64,000 bases of DNA from assembly GCF_003693445.1 (NCBI RefSeq), contig NZ_RFAR01000004.1:1-64000 (forward strand), given 5' to 3'. Shown one piece after another: positions 1 to 9,021 of this stretch. The notes below the pieces were generated by a model that saw only the letters and a list, made by a program, of their open reading frames with translations, did not search any database and was not told the origin of the DNA. The DNA comes from Aquitalea palustris. GTDB lineage: Bacteria; Pseudomonadota; Gammaproteobacteria; Burkholderiales; Chromobacteriaceae. A program made the translations under genes and the position numbers. The number at the start of each line of letters is the position of its first letter. Position 1 is the first letter of the stretch.

Positions 1-84
1 GGAAAGCGAGGCTCCCTTGCAGGGCAAGGGCGGGGGGAAAGGGGAATAGACGGGAAGGCTGCGGACGAAATAACTTAGTCGAAA

Positions 85-103
85 GGCCCGGCTTCGCCGG
101 GCC
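85..103 (-). terminator. Hairpin downstream of the Tsx-like gene
   Basis: An 8-bp perfect GC stem (GGCCCGGC / GCCGGGCC) with loop TTC lies about 95 bases past the stop of the minus-strand outer membrane protein gene. On the minus strand it is followed by only a short TTT run, so it is a weak intrinsic terminator candidate. Nothing else was recognised in bases 1-196. Confidence 0.45.
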
Positions 104-196
104 CCGTGCCATCGCACCAAATTACTATGGTCAGCAGCCTGGCGCCTCCGGATGGAGGCGTTTTGTATTATGGCTACAACAGTGATCGGCGCTGGA

Positions 197-946
197 TCAG
201 AAATTGTACTTGGCGCTGTAGATCACGGCGTTCTGGTATTCGCCGGAGCCCAGCTTCTGGTCGGCGTAGCGGTATTGCACACCGGTGGTGAAGCGCTTGC
301 TGACATTCCACCACAGGGCGATGGCACCGTTTTCACCGGTGTTGTGCTTGTAGTTGGGGGTGAATTCCTGCTTGCGCGCGAATTCGGTCTCATGCCATTG
401 GGTCACCAGGAAGGACTGGCCAAAAGCACTGAACGGGTAGAGCAGTACATAGCCAGCCATCCAGCCATTGAAGCCGGAGCCCACGCTGAATGCATCCAGT
501 TCATCATGGGCACCGATGAAAGGCTTAAGGGTCAGATTGCCGTACTTCAGTTCGGTGCTGACACCCAGTACACGGTTCTGGGTGAAGAAGTCGTTGCCAC
601 GGGTATCGTAGATGTGGGCATACAACTGCACCGGTACATTGCCGACCTGGGTCAGGTTGAAGCGGCCAATGGCCTTGGTGGTGTAGCGACGGTCGTAACC
701 GTTGGTGCCGTGGTCGCTCTTGCCCGGATTTTCCAGATCGAAGAAGCCATACACATCACCCCAGCTGCCACCCATGCCGCCTTCGGCCTCCAGGTAGGCA
801 AAGTCTTTCTTGCCACTTTGGTCAGTGGTGCGGCCAGACCAATCGAGATAGTTGGCACTGACATTGGCAAAAGACCAGTTGTCGGCCTGGGCCAGGCTTG
901 CGCTACCCAGCAAGGACAGGGCCAGCAGCAGTTTGCGAGCTTTCAT
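197..946 (-). CDS. Tsx/OmpK-like nucleoside-specific outer membrane channel
   Basis: A 249-residue protein with an N-terminal signal peptide (basic MKARK, a Leu-rich core, cleavage after SLAQA). The mature part is rich in alternating aromatic and polar strands and ends in Phe (AKYNF), the usual C-terminal signature of outer membrane beta-barrels. Segments such as YGFFDLEN, LTLKPFIGAH and VQYRYADQK match the Tsx/OmpK family, which forms narrow 12-strand channels taking up nucleosides. Family length is about 250-290 residues, so the gene looks complete. The start at 946 follows an AGGCGG ribosome binding site. It stands alone, with no nucleoside catabolism genes beside it, so the substrate is inferred from the family only. 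Confidence 0.8.
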   Translation of the reverse strand: MKARKLLLALSLLGSASLAQADNWSFANVSANYLDWSGRTTDQSGKKDFAYLEAEGGMGGSWGDVYGFFDLENPGKSDHGTNGYDRRYTTKAIGRFNLTQVGNVPVQLYAHIYDTRGNDFFTQNRVLGVSTELKYGNLTLKPFIGAHDELDAFSVGSGFNGWMAGYVLLYPFSAFGQSFLVTQWHETEFARKQEFTPNYKHNTGENGAIALWWNVSKRFTTGVQYRYADQKLGSGEYQNAVIYSAKYNF

Positions 947-1122
947 TTTTTCCGCCTAAGTGAACTTTTTTTATATGGATTTCCCCACATGCAGCCATGC
1001 GGGGCGCGCAGGGTAGCGCAGAAAGCTCCATATTGAAAAGTTTCAGCTCGAGCGACGTAACATTTCGGCAACATTATGAAAACAGTATGCGGCCGTGTCA
1101 GACAATATTCGGCAGGAACAAC

Positions 1123-1458
1123 TCAGCCAGCGCCGCCCGGCGCATAGGATTCGGCTGGCCAGCCATAGCGAAACAGGCTGATTTTACCGCTGGCAGAAAA
1201 CTCGATCCCCTCCTGTTCCAACAGCACGCGCTGCCAGTCGGCCTGCTCTGTGCCGGGACGGGAGATACTGCCTGCGCTACTGACTACCCGGTACCAGGGC
1301 AGGGCATGGCCTTCGGGCAACTGTCCCAGCAGCTTGCCGACATGGCGGGCATGGCGTGGAAAACCGGCCAGTTGTGCCAGTACGCCATAACTGCTCACTC
1401 GCCCTGGAGGAATCTGCCCGACCAACTGCAGCACGGCGTGCTCGAAGGCGGGCGACAT
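1123..1458 (-). CDS. Alkyltransferase-like protein (Atl), MGMT DNA-binding fold without the acceptor Cys
   Basis: A 111-residue protein with the DNA-binding half of O6-alkylguanine-DNA methyltransferase: IPPGRVSSYG at about 17-26, the helix around ARHVGKLLG, then PWYRVVSSAG at about 54-63. In active MGMT the corresponding motif is PCHRV with the acceptor Cys; here Trp replaces Cys, as in E. coli Atl (YbaZ) and yeast Atl1. Such proteins bind O6-alkylguanine, flip the base and flag the lesion for nucleotide excision repair without removing the alkyl group. The start codon shares one base with the stop of the upstream hydrolase gene (TGATG), so the two are translationally coupled. Confidence 0.85.
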   Translation of the reverse strand: MSPAFEHAVLQLVGQIPPGRVSSYGVLAQLAGFPRHARHVGKLLGQLPEGHALPWYRVVSSAGSISRPGTEQADWQRVLLEQEGIEFSASGKISLFRYGWPAESYAPGGAG

Positions 1459-2108
1459 CAGCGGAAGCGGGCGTCTGCCACGAAGGGATTGTGGCGTTTT
1501 TCGTCGCCAATGGTGGTGAGTGGGCCATGGCCGGGAATCACCACGGTGTCATCCGGCAACAAAAACAGCTTTTGCTGGATGGCATCGATCAGCTGCTGGT
1601 GATTGCCCATGGGGAAATCGGTACGGCCGATGGAGCCCTGGAATAGCACATCACCCGCCACCAGCAGGCTGGCGGCGGCGCTGTAGAACACCACATGGCC
1701 GGGGGTGTGACCGGGGCAGTGGATCACCTGCAGGGTTTCCTGGCCGATGCTGACGCTGTCGCCCTCGTTCAGCCAGCGTTCCGGGGTGAGGGCCGGGCTG
1801 GAAGGAAAGCCGAACATGCGGCCCTGATTGGGCAGCTGGTCCAGCCAGAAGCTTTCGCTTTGCTCCGGGCCTTCGATCTGCACACCCAATTGTGCCGCCA
1901 GTTCGCCGGCACCACCGGCATGGTCGATATGGCCATGGGTCAGCAGCAGCTTGCTGACGGTAAGCCCCTGCTGTTCGATCCAGGCGCGGATGCGGCTGAT
2001 ATCGCCACCGGCATCAACAATGGCGGCCTCGCGCGTCACGCTGCACCACAGTACGCTGCAGTTCTGGGCAAAGGGGGTAACCGGAATCAGGTGGTACTGC
2101 AGGGACAT
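1458..2108 (-). CDS. MBL-fold metallo-hydrolase (glyoxalase II-like)
   Basis: A 216-residue metallo-beta-lactamase-fold hydrolase. The metal ligands are visible: THGHIDH (HxHxDH), CPGHTPGH with the next His, the bridging Asp in AGDVLF, and the final His in PGHGPLT. The size and the GSIGRTDFP segment resemble the short YcbL/GloB-like group, which may hydrolyse S-lactoylglutathione or related thioesters; the substrate is not proven. The start was set at the ATG at 2108 (MSLQYH) because the longer reading frame upstream has no homologous character and runs into the divergent methyltransferase gene. It is the first gene of a two-gene operon with atl. Confidence 0.82.
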   Translation of the reverse strand: MSLQYHLIPVTPFAQNCSVLWCSVTREAAIVDAGGDISRIRAWIEQQGLTVSKLLLTHGHIDHAGGAGELAAQLGVQIEGPEQSESFWLDQLPNQGRMFGFPSSPALTPERWLNEGDSVSIGQETLQVIHCPGHTPGHVVFYSAAASLLVAGDVLFQGSIGRTDFPMGNHQQLIDAIQQKLFLLPDDTVVIPGHGPLTTIGDEKRHNPFVADARFR

Positions 2109-2232
2109 GGCGGTGCTCGGTGGAATGGGAATGGCAAATTGTGGCATGGTGCGCGCCAGCGGCCAAGCTTGTCGGGGGCTGGGGCGGTGAAACTGGTAAA
2201 ATCGCGCCATTCCCGCTTTACCGGAGGCCAAG

Positions 2233-3054
2233 ATGAGCCTGATCCCCGAAATCAAACCGCAGCAGTCGCTGGAATTGCTGAAAGAACTGCACATCCTTAC
2301 CCGCGACGGCAAGATCAACCAGGACACCCGCCGCAAGCTCAAGCAGGTTTACCACTTGTACCAGTTCATCGAGCCGCTGCTGCAGGATGTACTGGACAGC
2401 AAGGGCAGTGTGACGCTGGCCGACCACGGTGCTGGCAAGTCTTATCTGGGCTTTATCCTGTACGACCTGTTTCTCAAGGACAAGGCGGTCGGCGAGGTGT
2501 TCGGCATCGAGACCCGGCCCGAGCTGGTGCAGAGCTCCCAGGAACTGGCGGCCCGGCTGGGCTTCGCGCGCATGGGTTTTCTCAACCTGACGGTGGAGCA
2601 GTCCATCACCTCGGATGCGCTGCCGGCCCAGGTGGACATCATTACTGCGCTGCATGCCTGCAATACCGCCACCGACGACGCCATCCGCTTTGCGCTGGCC
2701 AAGGACGCCAAATACATCGTGCTGGTGCCCTGCTGCCAGGCCGAGGTGGCTGCGGTGCTGCGCCAGAAAAAGAACGAGACCTTCGGCAAGACGCCGCTGT
2801 CCGAGCTATGGCGTCACCCCATCCACACCCGCGAGTTTGGCAGCCAGCTGACCAATGTGCTGCGTTGTCTGCAGCTGGAGGCGCGTGGTTACCAGCTGAC
2901 GGTGACCGAGCTGGTGGGCTGGGAGCATTCGATGAAGAACGAGCTGATCATTGCCAAGAAGGTCGGCAAGGGCAAGCAAAGCGCACGCGAACGGCAGGAA
3001 GCCATTCTGCGCGAGCTGAATCTGGAAGATCTGCGCGAACGCTTTGTTTATTGA
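2233..3054 (+). CDS. Class I SAM-dependent methyltransferase, METTL25/RRNAD1-like
   Basis: A 273-residue protein with a Rossmann-type SAM motif I (LADHGAGKSYLG at about 62-73), an acidic motif II region (GIETRPELV) and a conserved VPCCQ segment where the catalytic loop would be. This arrangement is typical of the methyltransfer_32/METTL25-type families, whose substrates are mostly unknown. The C-terminus is basic (KKVGKGKQSARERQ), which may suggest RNA binding; that is inference. It is transcribed away from the MBL hydrolase gene with 124 bases between, and its last 7 bases overlap the 3' end of the convergent GIY-YIG gene. Confidence 0.7.
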   Translation: MSLIPEIKPQQSLELLKELHILTRDGKINQDTRRKLKQVYHLYQFIEPLLQDVLDSKGSVTLADHGAGKSYLGFILYDLFLKDKAVGEVFGIETRPELVQSSQELAARLGFARMGFLNLTVEQSITSDALPAQVDIITALHACNTATDDAIRFALAKDAKYIVLVPCCQAEVAAVLRQKKNETFGKTPLSELWRHPIHTREFGSQLTNVLRCLQLEARGYQLTVTELVGWEHSMKNELIIAKKVGKGKQSARERQEAILRELNLEDLRERFVY

Positions 3055-3386
3055 GTAGTGTCAGGCTGGGCGGCACGTGCCGCCAGCCAGTCGCTCAGGT
3101 CACCCTTGGCCGCCAGCTGGCGTTTGGCGGCGGCAGACAGGCGCTTGACGGCATGTTCGGCCTTCAGCGCCTGTGATTTGTCGGCAAAGGGATGGATCAG
3201 CACGATGCGCTGCGGCGGGTTGAGCCGGGTGTAGCGTGCCCCCTTGCCGGCGCAGTGGGCGGCATAGCGCCGCATCACATCGGTGCTGATGCCGGTGTAG
3301 AGCGCGCCGTCACGGCATTCCAGCATGTACAGGTACCAGCTGGAGGCCGCTGCCGGCGCGGTGCTGCCGGTCTCAGTGCTGCTCAT
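3048..3386 (-). CDS. GIY-YIG nuclease superfamily protein (YhbQ/UPF0213-like)
   Basis: A 112-residue protein whose core carries the GIY-YIG signature as [18 protein letters not shown], followed by the conserved Arg in DVMRRYAAH and the catalytic Glu in [11 protein letters not shown]. This is the compact single-domain form found in bacterial YhbQ-like proteins, possibly acting on damaged or single-stranded DNA; the role is uncertain. It overlaps the upstream TerC-family gene by 14 bases on the same strand, implying cotranscription, and overlaps the convergent methyltransferase gene by 7 bases. Confidence 0.8.
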   Translation of the reverse strand: MSSTETGSTAPAAASSWYLYMLECRDGALYTGISTDVMRRYAAHCAGKGARYTRLNPPQRIVLIHPFADKSQALKAEHAVKRLSAAAKRQLAAKGDLSDWLAARAAQPDTTQ

Positions 3387-4959
3387 CTTCCAGGCGCGGC
3401 AGCGGGCAGATGCTGACGCGCTCGGTGCGGTTGCCCTTCTGCTCGGTCACGCTGATTTCCCAGCCACCTTCGCGGATGCTGTCACCCAGGCGCGGAATAC
3501 GCTCCAGGCGATGCATCAGCAGGCCGGCCACGGTGTGGAAATCCTCGTCCTCGTAATCCCCCAGTTCGATGTATTGCTCCAGCGTCACCAGCTCCAGGCT
3601 GCCTTCTACATCGAGGCTGCCATCTTCGTGCTGCACCAGGGCAGGCTGTTCATGGCGCTCATGTTCTTCCGGGAAGTCACCGGCTATCGCTTCCATCAGG
3701 TCTTTCTGGGTGACGATGCCTTCCAGGCTGCCGAATTCATTCACCACGAAGGCCATGTCAGCGGCTTGCTGGCGGAAGGCTTCCATGGCTTTGAGCACGG
3801 TCATGCCTTCCGGCAATACCAGCGGCTGGCGCAGGGCGGCCATCACGTCCAGCGTCTGACCATCCAGCAGCTGGGCCAGCAGGTCTTTGCGGGCGACGAT
3901 GCCCAGCGGCTCGTCGATGCGGCCGGCACCGACCACCAGCAGGCGCGAGTAGGGGCTGTCGCGCAGCACCTTGCGTTGCTGTTCGGCATCCTGGCTGATG
4001 TCCAGGCGGTGGATGTCCGAGCGCGGGGTGGCAATCACCCGTATCGGCCGCTCGGCCAGGGTCAGCACGCTGTGGATCATCGCCCGCTCATTGTGGGCAA
4101 ACGCGCCTTCCCCTTCTTCGCGCGGGCCTTCTTCCTTTTCCTGCTCGTGATGATTGCCATGCTGCAAGGGGGCATTGCCCAGCAGGCGCAGCACGGTGTC
4201 GGCAGTGCGGGAGCGGAAGGTATTGCGGCTGTTCAGATAGCGCTGGTGGTTGACGTTGGCCACTTGGTTGAACACTTCAATCAGTACCGAGAAGCCGATG
4301 GCGGCGTACAGATAGCCCTTGGGAATATGGAAACCGAAGCCGTCGGCAATCAGGCTGAAGCCGATCATCAGCAAGAAGCCCAGGCATAGCATCACCACGG
4401 TGGGGTGGGCGTTGACGAAGCGGGTCAGCGGCTTGCTGGCCATGATCATCATGCTCATGGCGATGACCACCGCCAGCATCATGATGCCCAGGTGTTCGGA
4501 CATGCCGATGGCGGTCACCACCGAGTCGATGGAGAACACCGCGTCCAGCACCAGGATCTGCACCACCACGGTGGCGAAGGCGGCATAGGCTTTCTGGCCA
4601 TTGCCATCACTGTGCTCCACCCCTTCCAGCCGCTCGTGCAGCTCCATGGTGGCCTTGAACAGCAGGAACAGGCCGCCGCCCAGCATGATCAGGTCGCGGC
4701 CGGCAAAGCTTTGCCCCAGTACCGAAAACAGCGGTTCGGTCAGCTTCACCAGCCAGCTGATGCCGGCCAGCATGAACAGCCGCATGATCAGCGCCAGTGA
4801 CAGGCCCAGCACGCGGGCACGGTCACGCTGGTGGGGGGGGAGTTTTTCGGCCAGGATGGCCACGAAAATCAGGTTGTCGACGCCGAGCACGACCTCCAGC
4901 ACGATCAGGGTCAAGAGGCCTAGCAGGGCATAGGGGTCAGACAGCCATGAAAAATCCAT
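3373..4959 (-). CDS. TerC-family membrane protein with CBS pair and CorC/HlyC domain (YoaE/YegH type)
   Basis: A 528-residue protein. Residues about 1-235 form a TerC-type integral membrane domain with seven or more hydrophobic helices and the acidic motifs [13 protein letters not shown] and [13 protein letters not shown] that are typical of metal-ion exporters. Two CBS domains follow (about 300-420, beginning [11 protein letters not shown]), then a C-terminal CorC/HlyC transporter-associated domain (about 435-520). The same order and length occur in E. coli YoaE and YegH, proposed to help metal or ion export; substrate unknown. The start at 4959 (MDFSWL) was chosen because the TerC domain begins there and AAGGA lies upstream. 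Confidence 0.85.
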   Translation of the reverse strand: MDFSWLSDPYALLGLLTLIVLEVVLGVDNLIFVAILAEKLPPHQRDRARVLGLSLALIMRLFMLAGISWLVKLTEPLFSVLGQSFAGRDLIMLGGGLFLLFKATMELHERLEGVEHSDGNGQKAYAAFATVVVQILVLDAVFSIDSVVTAIGMSEHLGIMMLAVVIAMSMMIMASKPLTRFVNAHPTVVMLCLGFLLMIGFSLIADGFGFHIPKGYLYAAIGFSVLIEVFNQVANVNHQRYLNSRNTFRSRTADTVLRLLGNAPLQHGNHHEQEKEEGPREEGEGAFAHNERAMIHSVLTLAERPIRVIATPRSDIHRLDISQDAEQQRKVLRDSPYSRLLVVGAGRIDEPLGIVARKDLLAQLLDGQTLDVMAALRQPLVLPEGMTVLKAMEAFRQQAADMAFVVNEFGSLEGIVTQKDLMEAIAGDFPEEHERHEQPALVQHEDGSLDVEGSLELVTLEQYIELGDYEDEDFHTVAGLLMHRLERIPRLGDSIREGGWEISVTEQKGNRTERVSICPLPRLEDEQH

Positions 4960-5042
4960 GATGTAAAAACGCGATCCTTGAAAAGAAACAGTCCACACAA
5001 TAACAAACCCCGGCTTTCTTGTCCGTGCCGGGGGCAAAGCAA

Positions 5043-5070
5043 AGCCCCGGCCGTGCGACTGGCCGGGGCT
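5043..5070 (-). terminator. Intrinsic terminator after ccsB
   Basis: A perfect 10-bp stem (AGCCCCGGCC / GGCCGGGGCT) with an 8-base loop just past the ccsB stop codon. On the minus strand it is followed by TTGCTTTG, a moderate U-rich tail. It separates the cytochrome maturation operon from the TerC-family gene, so the latter needs its own promoter in 4960-5040. Confidence 0.75.
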
Positions 5071-5079
5071 GGGTGAGGT

Positions 5080-6225
5080 TTACAGACCGCCGTAAGAGTG
5101 CAGGCCGGTCAGGTACATGTTCACCCCGAGGAAGGCGAAGGTGGTGACCAAGAGGCCGATGACCGCCCACCAGGCCAGCGGTTCGCCCCGCCAGCCCTTC
5201 ACCAGCCGGATATGCAGCCAGGCGGCGTAGTTCAGCCACACGATCAGCGCCCAGGTTTCCTTCGGATCCCAGCTCCAGTAGCCACCCCAGGCATCGGCTG
5301 CCCACATGGCCCCCAGAATGGTGGCGATGGTGAAGAACAGAAAGCCGATGGAAATGGCCTTGTACATCATTTCATCCAGTACCTCGGCACTGGGCAGCCG
5401 GTCTTTCAGCACGCCCTTGAGCACCAGCAGTTCGGCCACACCCAGCATGGCCGACATGGCGAAAGCACCATACCCGACAAAGTTTGCCGGAACATGAATC
5501 TTCATCCACCACGATTGCAGGGCCGGGATCAGCGGCTGGATTTCATGCGCCTGGCGGTCGAAGCTGTACCACAGGATGAAGCCGACTGCGGCGCTGATCA
5601 CCAGCAGCACGAAGGCCCCCGCCTGGCGGGTGGCAAAGCGCGCTTCGTAGTACAGATACATCAGCGCGGTGATCAGGGTGAACAGGATGAAGACTTCGTA
5701 CAGGTTGGATACCGGGATATGGCCGACATCGCTGCCGATCAGATAGCTCTCGTACCAGCGCACGAACAGGCCGGCTCCCCCCATCACCGCCGCCGCCCAG
5801 GTCAGGCCGCTGCCCATGCGTGACAGCATGGCCGAGCGGGTGAGCAGGCCGGCCCAGTACACCAGGGTAGCCAGGAAGAACAGCGTGCACATCCACATGA
5901 TGGCTGACTGGCTGGACAGCAGGAACTTCAACCAGAACGCGGTCTGAGCGCGGGCCAGCTGGCCATGGTAGAGGCTGATGCCCAGCAGGGCCACGCTGGC
6001 CGACAGCGGGAAGAACCAGCGCCAGGCTTTCCAGAACCAGCCCAAAGCGACCAGTCCGATGGCGGAGCCGGCCAGAATCGCCTGTTCATAGCCATCCATG
6101 AAGGGGTTGTACAAGCGCCAGGCTTGCCCGGCAGCCACCAGCACCAGTACCGCATACAGCCAGTCGCTGGGCTTCAGCCGCTTGTACAGCGGCTGCTCGA
6201 CAAAGGATTGAGCCAGTTCCATCAC
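5080..6225 (-). CDS. ccsB: Cytochrome c biogenesis protein CcsB/CcsA (ResC), haem handling subunit
   Basis: A 381-residue polytopic membrane protein with about eight hydrophobic segments. It contains the tryptophan-rich WWD haem-binding motif (GGYWSWDPKETWAL at about 310-323) and flanking conserved histidines (HVPANFVGYG, the LH in AAWLHIRL). With ResB it forms the system II cytochrome c synthetase, which exports haem and attaches it to CXXCH apocytochromes in the periplasm. Its start overlaps the end of resB by 4 bases (ATGA), showing tight coupling. Cytochrome c4, a probable client, is encoded immediately upstream of resB. Confidence 0.92.
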   Translation of the reverse strand: MMELAQSFVEQPLYKRLKPSDWLYAVLVLVAAGQAWRLYNPFMDGYEQAILAGSAIGLVALGWFWKAWRWFFPLSASVALLGISLYHGQLARAQTAFWLKFLLSSQSAIMWMCTLFFLATLVYWAGLLTRSAMLSRMGSGLTWAAAVMGGAGLFVRWYESYLIGSDVGHIPVSNLYEVFILFTLITALMYLYYEARFATRQAGAFVLLVISAAVGFILWYSFDRQAHEIQPLIPALQSWWMKIHVPANFVGYGAFAMSAMLGVAELLVLKGVLKDRLPSAEVLDEMMYKAISIGFLFFTIATILGAMWAADAWGGYWSWDPKETWALIVWLNYAAWLHIRLVKGWRGEPLAWWAVIGLLVTTFAFLGVNMYLTGLHSYGGL

Positions 6226-8246
6226 TTACCTCGTACCAACTGTTGAATTGCTTCGCTGCGGCGGCGGAAGTCTTCGTCCAGATCACGGTTGTGCCGGTTG
6301 GAACTCATGGCTAGCCGCACGCTGGCCGTGCCACACCGCAGCCACAGCCGAACTTCGCGTACATAGAACATCAGGATGATGCCGATCACCAGCATCAGCG
6401 AGCCAAGATACACCAGGTTCTTGCCCGGCGAGCGGGTCAATTGCAAGCCGGAAGCCTGTACCTGGTCAAAGCCCTGCAGTTGCAACAACACCGGTGCCTG
6501 GTAATCATGCAGGGCGCTGATGCCCACCAGGCTGTCCAGCAGGAAGCGATAGTGCTGGCTGTCCATGGCGACGGGAGGCAGGCCGGCCTTGGCGTCGGCC
6601 ACATCCATCACATCCACCACGGCACCCTGCAGGATCTTGACGTAGGTCTGGGCCACCGCCTGACGCTTGTCTTGCGGTACTTTCTCATCCAGGAACTGCT
6701 CCAGCGCTACGAAACCGCCCTGGGCAAAGCGCGCCAGTATCCATTTCACACTGCCGGCGAACTGCTGCTGCATGGCCGGGCTGATGGCCGAGCCCTGCAT
6801 GGCCTTGGCGGTGGTGCGCTGTGCAATCTCATCATAGAGTGCCGGATTCATGAAAGCGCTGCGCAAACGCATGAAACGCTCCAGCGACAGTTTGTCGTCC
6901 AGCGGCAGGCGCAGGTACTGGAAGGGGTCGGATACCTTGCTGCGCACCCCGGCCACCATATAGCTGGCACCATCCTGCTGGATCGGCGCCATGTAGTGGT
7001 GGAACTCCACGGCCTGGCCCTGTTTGTCGCGCAGTTTGAAGCTGATGGACGGGCCGATATTCTTCAGCTGCTTTTCATGCTTCACCTCGCGCGCATCCTG
7101 CATGCGCTGGGACAGGCTCTTGCCGGCGGCATCGTCGCTCTTGCCGCTCATGTTCTCGATATTGAACACACGCAGCTCGCCGAATTCCAGATTGTAGTCC
7201 TTGCCATTGGCACGCAGCGGCTGGCTACCCATGGAAATGCCCTTGATGTCCACCGGCTGCATCTGCGGGGCTTCCAGGTTCCAGGCCTTCAAGGATAGCG
7301 GTGAGCCGCCATCGCCAAAGCTGGCCTGGTAAATGGCCACGCCATCCACGATCAGCGGATGGTTGACCTTGACCTGGGCTTCGGTGACCTTGCCGCTGGC
7401 CTTGTCGGTGACCACGATGTCACTGGCAAACAGCTTGGGCATGCCATTGCTGTAGTAGTCGACATAGAATTTTTTCAGGCTGACGGTAAAGGGTAGCTCT
7501 TGCACCAGATAGCCATTACCGGCATTCAGGAATACCACGTCGCCGCTCTTGCCCTCGGCAATGGTGACATTGCCGCGAAATGACAGATTGGCGGTGGAGA
7601 GGCGGCTTTGTGGTGGAATCTGGCTTTGCGGGATGTCACGGGTTTCCGGCACCACGCTGCCCACCATCTCGGCCAGCTTGAGCGGCAGGTTGCCATCCAT
7701 CAGGCCACCAATGCAGATCACCACCAGGGCAATGTGGGCGAAGAAGTAGCCCAGCTTGCTGGCCGCGCCTTTTTTGGCTGCCAGCACCAGGCTGCCGTCT
7801 TCGCGCTGGTATTCGCGCCAGCGCCAGCCCTGGCCGCGCAGGTAGGCGCGCAAGGTATCCGGGTCCACCTTGTCCGCAGGCAGCTCCACGCTGTGTTTGA
7901 TGGCAGCCAGCGAGTTGTCCGAGGCCTTTTCACGGTAGGCCTTCATGTCCTTGATGAAGCCCGGGCCATTGCGCAGGATGCACAATGAGGTGGACAGCAC
8001 CAGGAAGGCGAGAATGGTCAGAAACCAGCCCGAGTGGTAAACGTCATACAAGCCCAGCTGCTCGAATACGGCAAACCAGTACTGGCCGAATTCGAAGGCG
8101 TAGTTGGGGTAGGGTTCGTTCTGCTTCAGTACGGTGCCGATGATCGAGGCGATGGCCAGGATGGTCAGCAGACCAATGGCGAAACGCATCGAGCTGAACA
8201 GCTCGTACAACTTGTAAACAGCGGTGTTGCGGGAGTTTTTTGTCAT
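6222..8246 (-). CDS. resB: Cytochrome c biogenesis protein ResB (Ccs1)
   Basis: A 674-residue protein from the ATG at 8246. Three N-terminal membrane helices (around IGLLTILAIASIIGT, WFLTILAFLVLST and FFAHIALVVICIGG) are followed by a large periplasmic domain and a last helix (VYLGSLMLVIGIILMFYV), the topology of ResB. It partners CcsB in system II haem ligation. A GTG codon five codons upstream is possible but lies at the foot of a terminator hairpin; neither start has a good Shine-Dalgarno sequence. The unusual position of that hairpin suggests expression by read-through from the cytochrome c4 transcript. Confidence 0.9.
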   Translation of the reverse strand: MTKNSRNTAVYKLYELFSSMRFAIGLLTILAIASIIGTVLKQNEPYPNYAFEFGQYWFAVFEQLGLYDVYHSGWFLTILAFLVLSTSLCILRNGPGFIKDMKAYREKASDNSLAAIKHSVELPADKVDPDTLRAYLRGQGWRWREYQREDGSLVLAAKKGAASKLGYFFAHIALVVICIGGLMDGNLPLKLAEMVGSVVPETRDIPQSQIPPQSRLSTANLSFRGNVTIAEGKSGDVVFLNAGNGYLVQELPFTVSLKKFYVDYYSNGMPKLFASDIVVTDKASGKVTEAQVKVNHPLIVDGVAIYQASFGDGGSPLSLKAWNLEAPQMQPVDIKGISMGSQPLRANGKDYNLEFGELRVFNIENMSGKSDDAAGKSLSQRMQDAREVKHEKQLKNIGPSISFKLRDKQGQAVEFHHYMAPIQQDGASYMVAGVRSKVSDPFQYLRLPLDDKLSLERFMRLRSAFMNPALYDEIAQRTTAKAMQGSAISPAMQQQFAGSVKWILARFAQGGFVALEQFLDEKVPQDKRQAVAQTYVKILQGAVVDVMDVADAKAGLPPVAMDSQHYRFLLDSLVGISALHDYQAPVLLQLQGFDQVQASGLQLTRSPGKNLVYLGSLMLVIGIILMFYVREVRLWLRCGTASVRLAMSSNRHNRDLDEDFRRRSEAIQQLVRGK

Positions 8247-8262
8247 CTTGGTGCCGAACACA

Positions 8263-8292
8263 AAAAGGGAAGCCGGTTAAGGCTTCCCTTTT
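8263..8292 (-). terminator. Intrinsic terminator or attenuator between cytochrome c4 and resB
   Basis: A 12-bp perfect stem (AAAAGGGAAGCC / GGCTTCCCTTTT) with a 6-base loop, followed on the minus strand by a T run. It ends only 16 bases before the resB ATG, leaving no room for a separate promoter between them, so it probably attenuates read-through into resB-ccsB. Confidence 0.85.
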
Positions 8293-8319
8293 GAACAAGG
8301 CTATTCGCAAAAGTTGCGA

Positions 8320-8931
8320 TTAGCGCAGACCCGAAATGTATTCGGCTACTGCCTTCATTTCAGCATCGCTCATGCGGGAAGCAACTTCCGACATGGTTAC
8401 GTTCTTGCGATCGACACCTGCCTTGAAGTCACCCAGCTGTTTGGCGATGTAGGCGGCATGCTGGCTGCCCACACGCGGGAACTGGTCGGGGATACCCTTG
8501 CCGGCCGGGCCGTGGCAGGCCATACAGGCAGGTACGTGAGTGGTCGGGTTGCCTACGCGATATACCTTGGCACCCAGCGCCATCAGATCCTTGTTGGACG
8601 CTTCACGTGCCTTGGGTTTCTGCTGGCTGAAGTAGGAGGCCACATTGTGCATGTCGGCATCAGACAGAGCCGACGCCATGCCCAGCATGATCGGATTCTT
8701 GCGCTCGCCCTTCTTGAAGGCCTGCAGCTGGTTGTAGATATACACCTCATGCTGGCCGGCCAAGGTCGGGTTTGCCGACGCTACGCTGTTGCCATCAGCA
8801 CCGTGACAGGCGGCACACACCGTGTCAACGATCTGCTTGCCCTTTACCGGGTCTCCCTTGGCAATGCCTTCTGCCCATGCACTTCCAGCCAGGGTTGCCG
8901 CAGCTACAGCCAACAGCATCATCCGTTTCAT
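8320..8931 (-). CDS. Cytochrome c4, dihaem
   Basis: A 203-residue secreted dihaem cytochrome. The signal peptide is MKRMMLLAVAAATLAGSAWA. Two haem-binding motifs, CAACH (about residue 40) and CMACH (about residue 136), each begin one of two homologous class I cytochrome c domains. Distal Met ligands are probably in NPIMLGMASAL and NVTMSEVASRM. Cytochromes c4 carry electrons from bc1 to terminal oxidases in the periplasm. The start at 8931 follows AAGGAGCGATC, a strong ribosome binding site. The gene heads the run cytochrome c4-resB-ccsB, so the cytochrome is placed with its own maturation machinery. Confidence 0.92.
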   Translation of the reverse strand: MKRMMLLAVAAATLAGSAWAEGIAKGDPVKGKQIVDTVCAACHGADGNSVASANPTLAGQHEVYIYNQLQAFKKGERKNPIMLGMASALSDADMHNVASYFSQQKPKAREASNKDLMALGAKVYRVGNPTTHVPACMACHGPAGKGIPDQFPRVGSQHAAYIAKQLGDFKAGVDRKNVTMSEVASRMSDAEMKAVAEYISGLR

Positions 8932-9021
8932 GATCGCTCCTTGTGAGGAATTCTTAAATATCTGTAAAAGTGGCAATTTCAAACCTGTTATTCTATACCA
9001 ACTGAAATCAACCTTACTACT

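Noticed and set aside
8246-8261. GTG start for resB at 8261
   Set aside because: It lies immediately beside the terminator stem with no Shine-Dalgarno; the ATG at 8246 fits the family N-terminus better.
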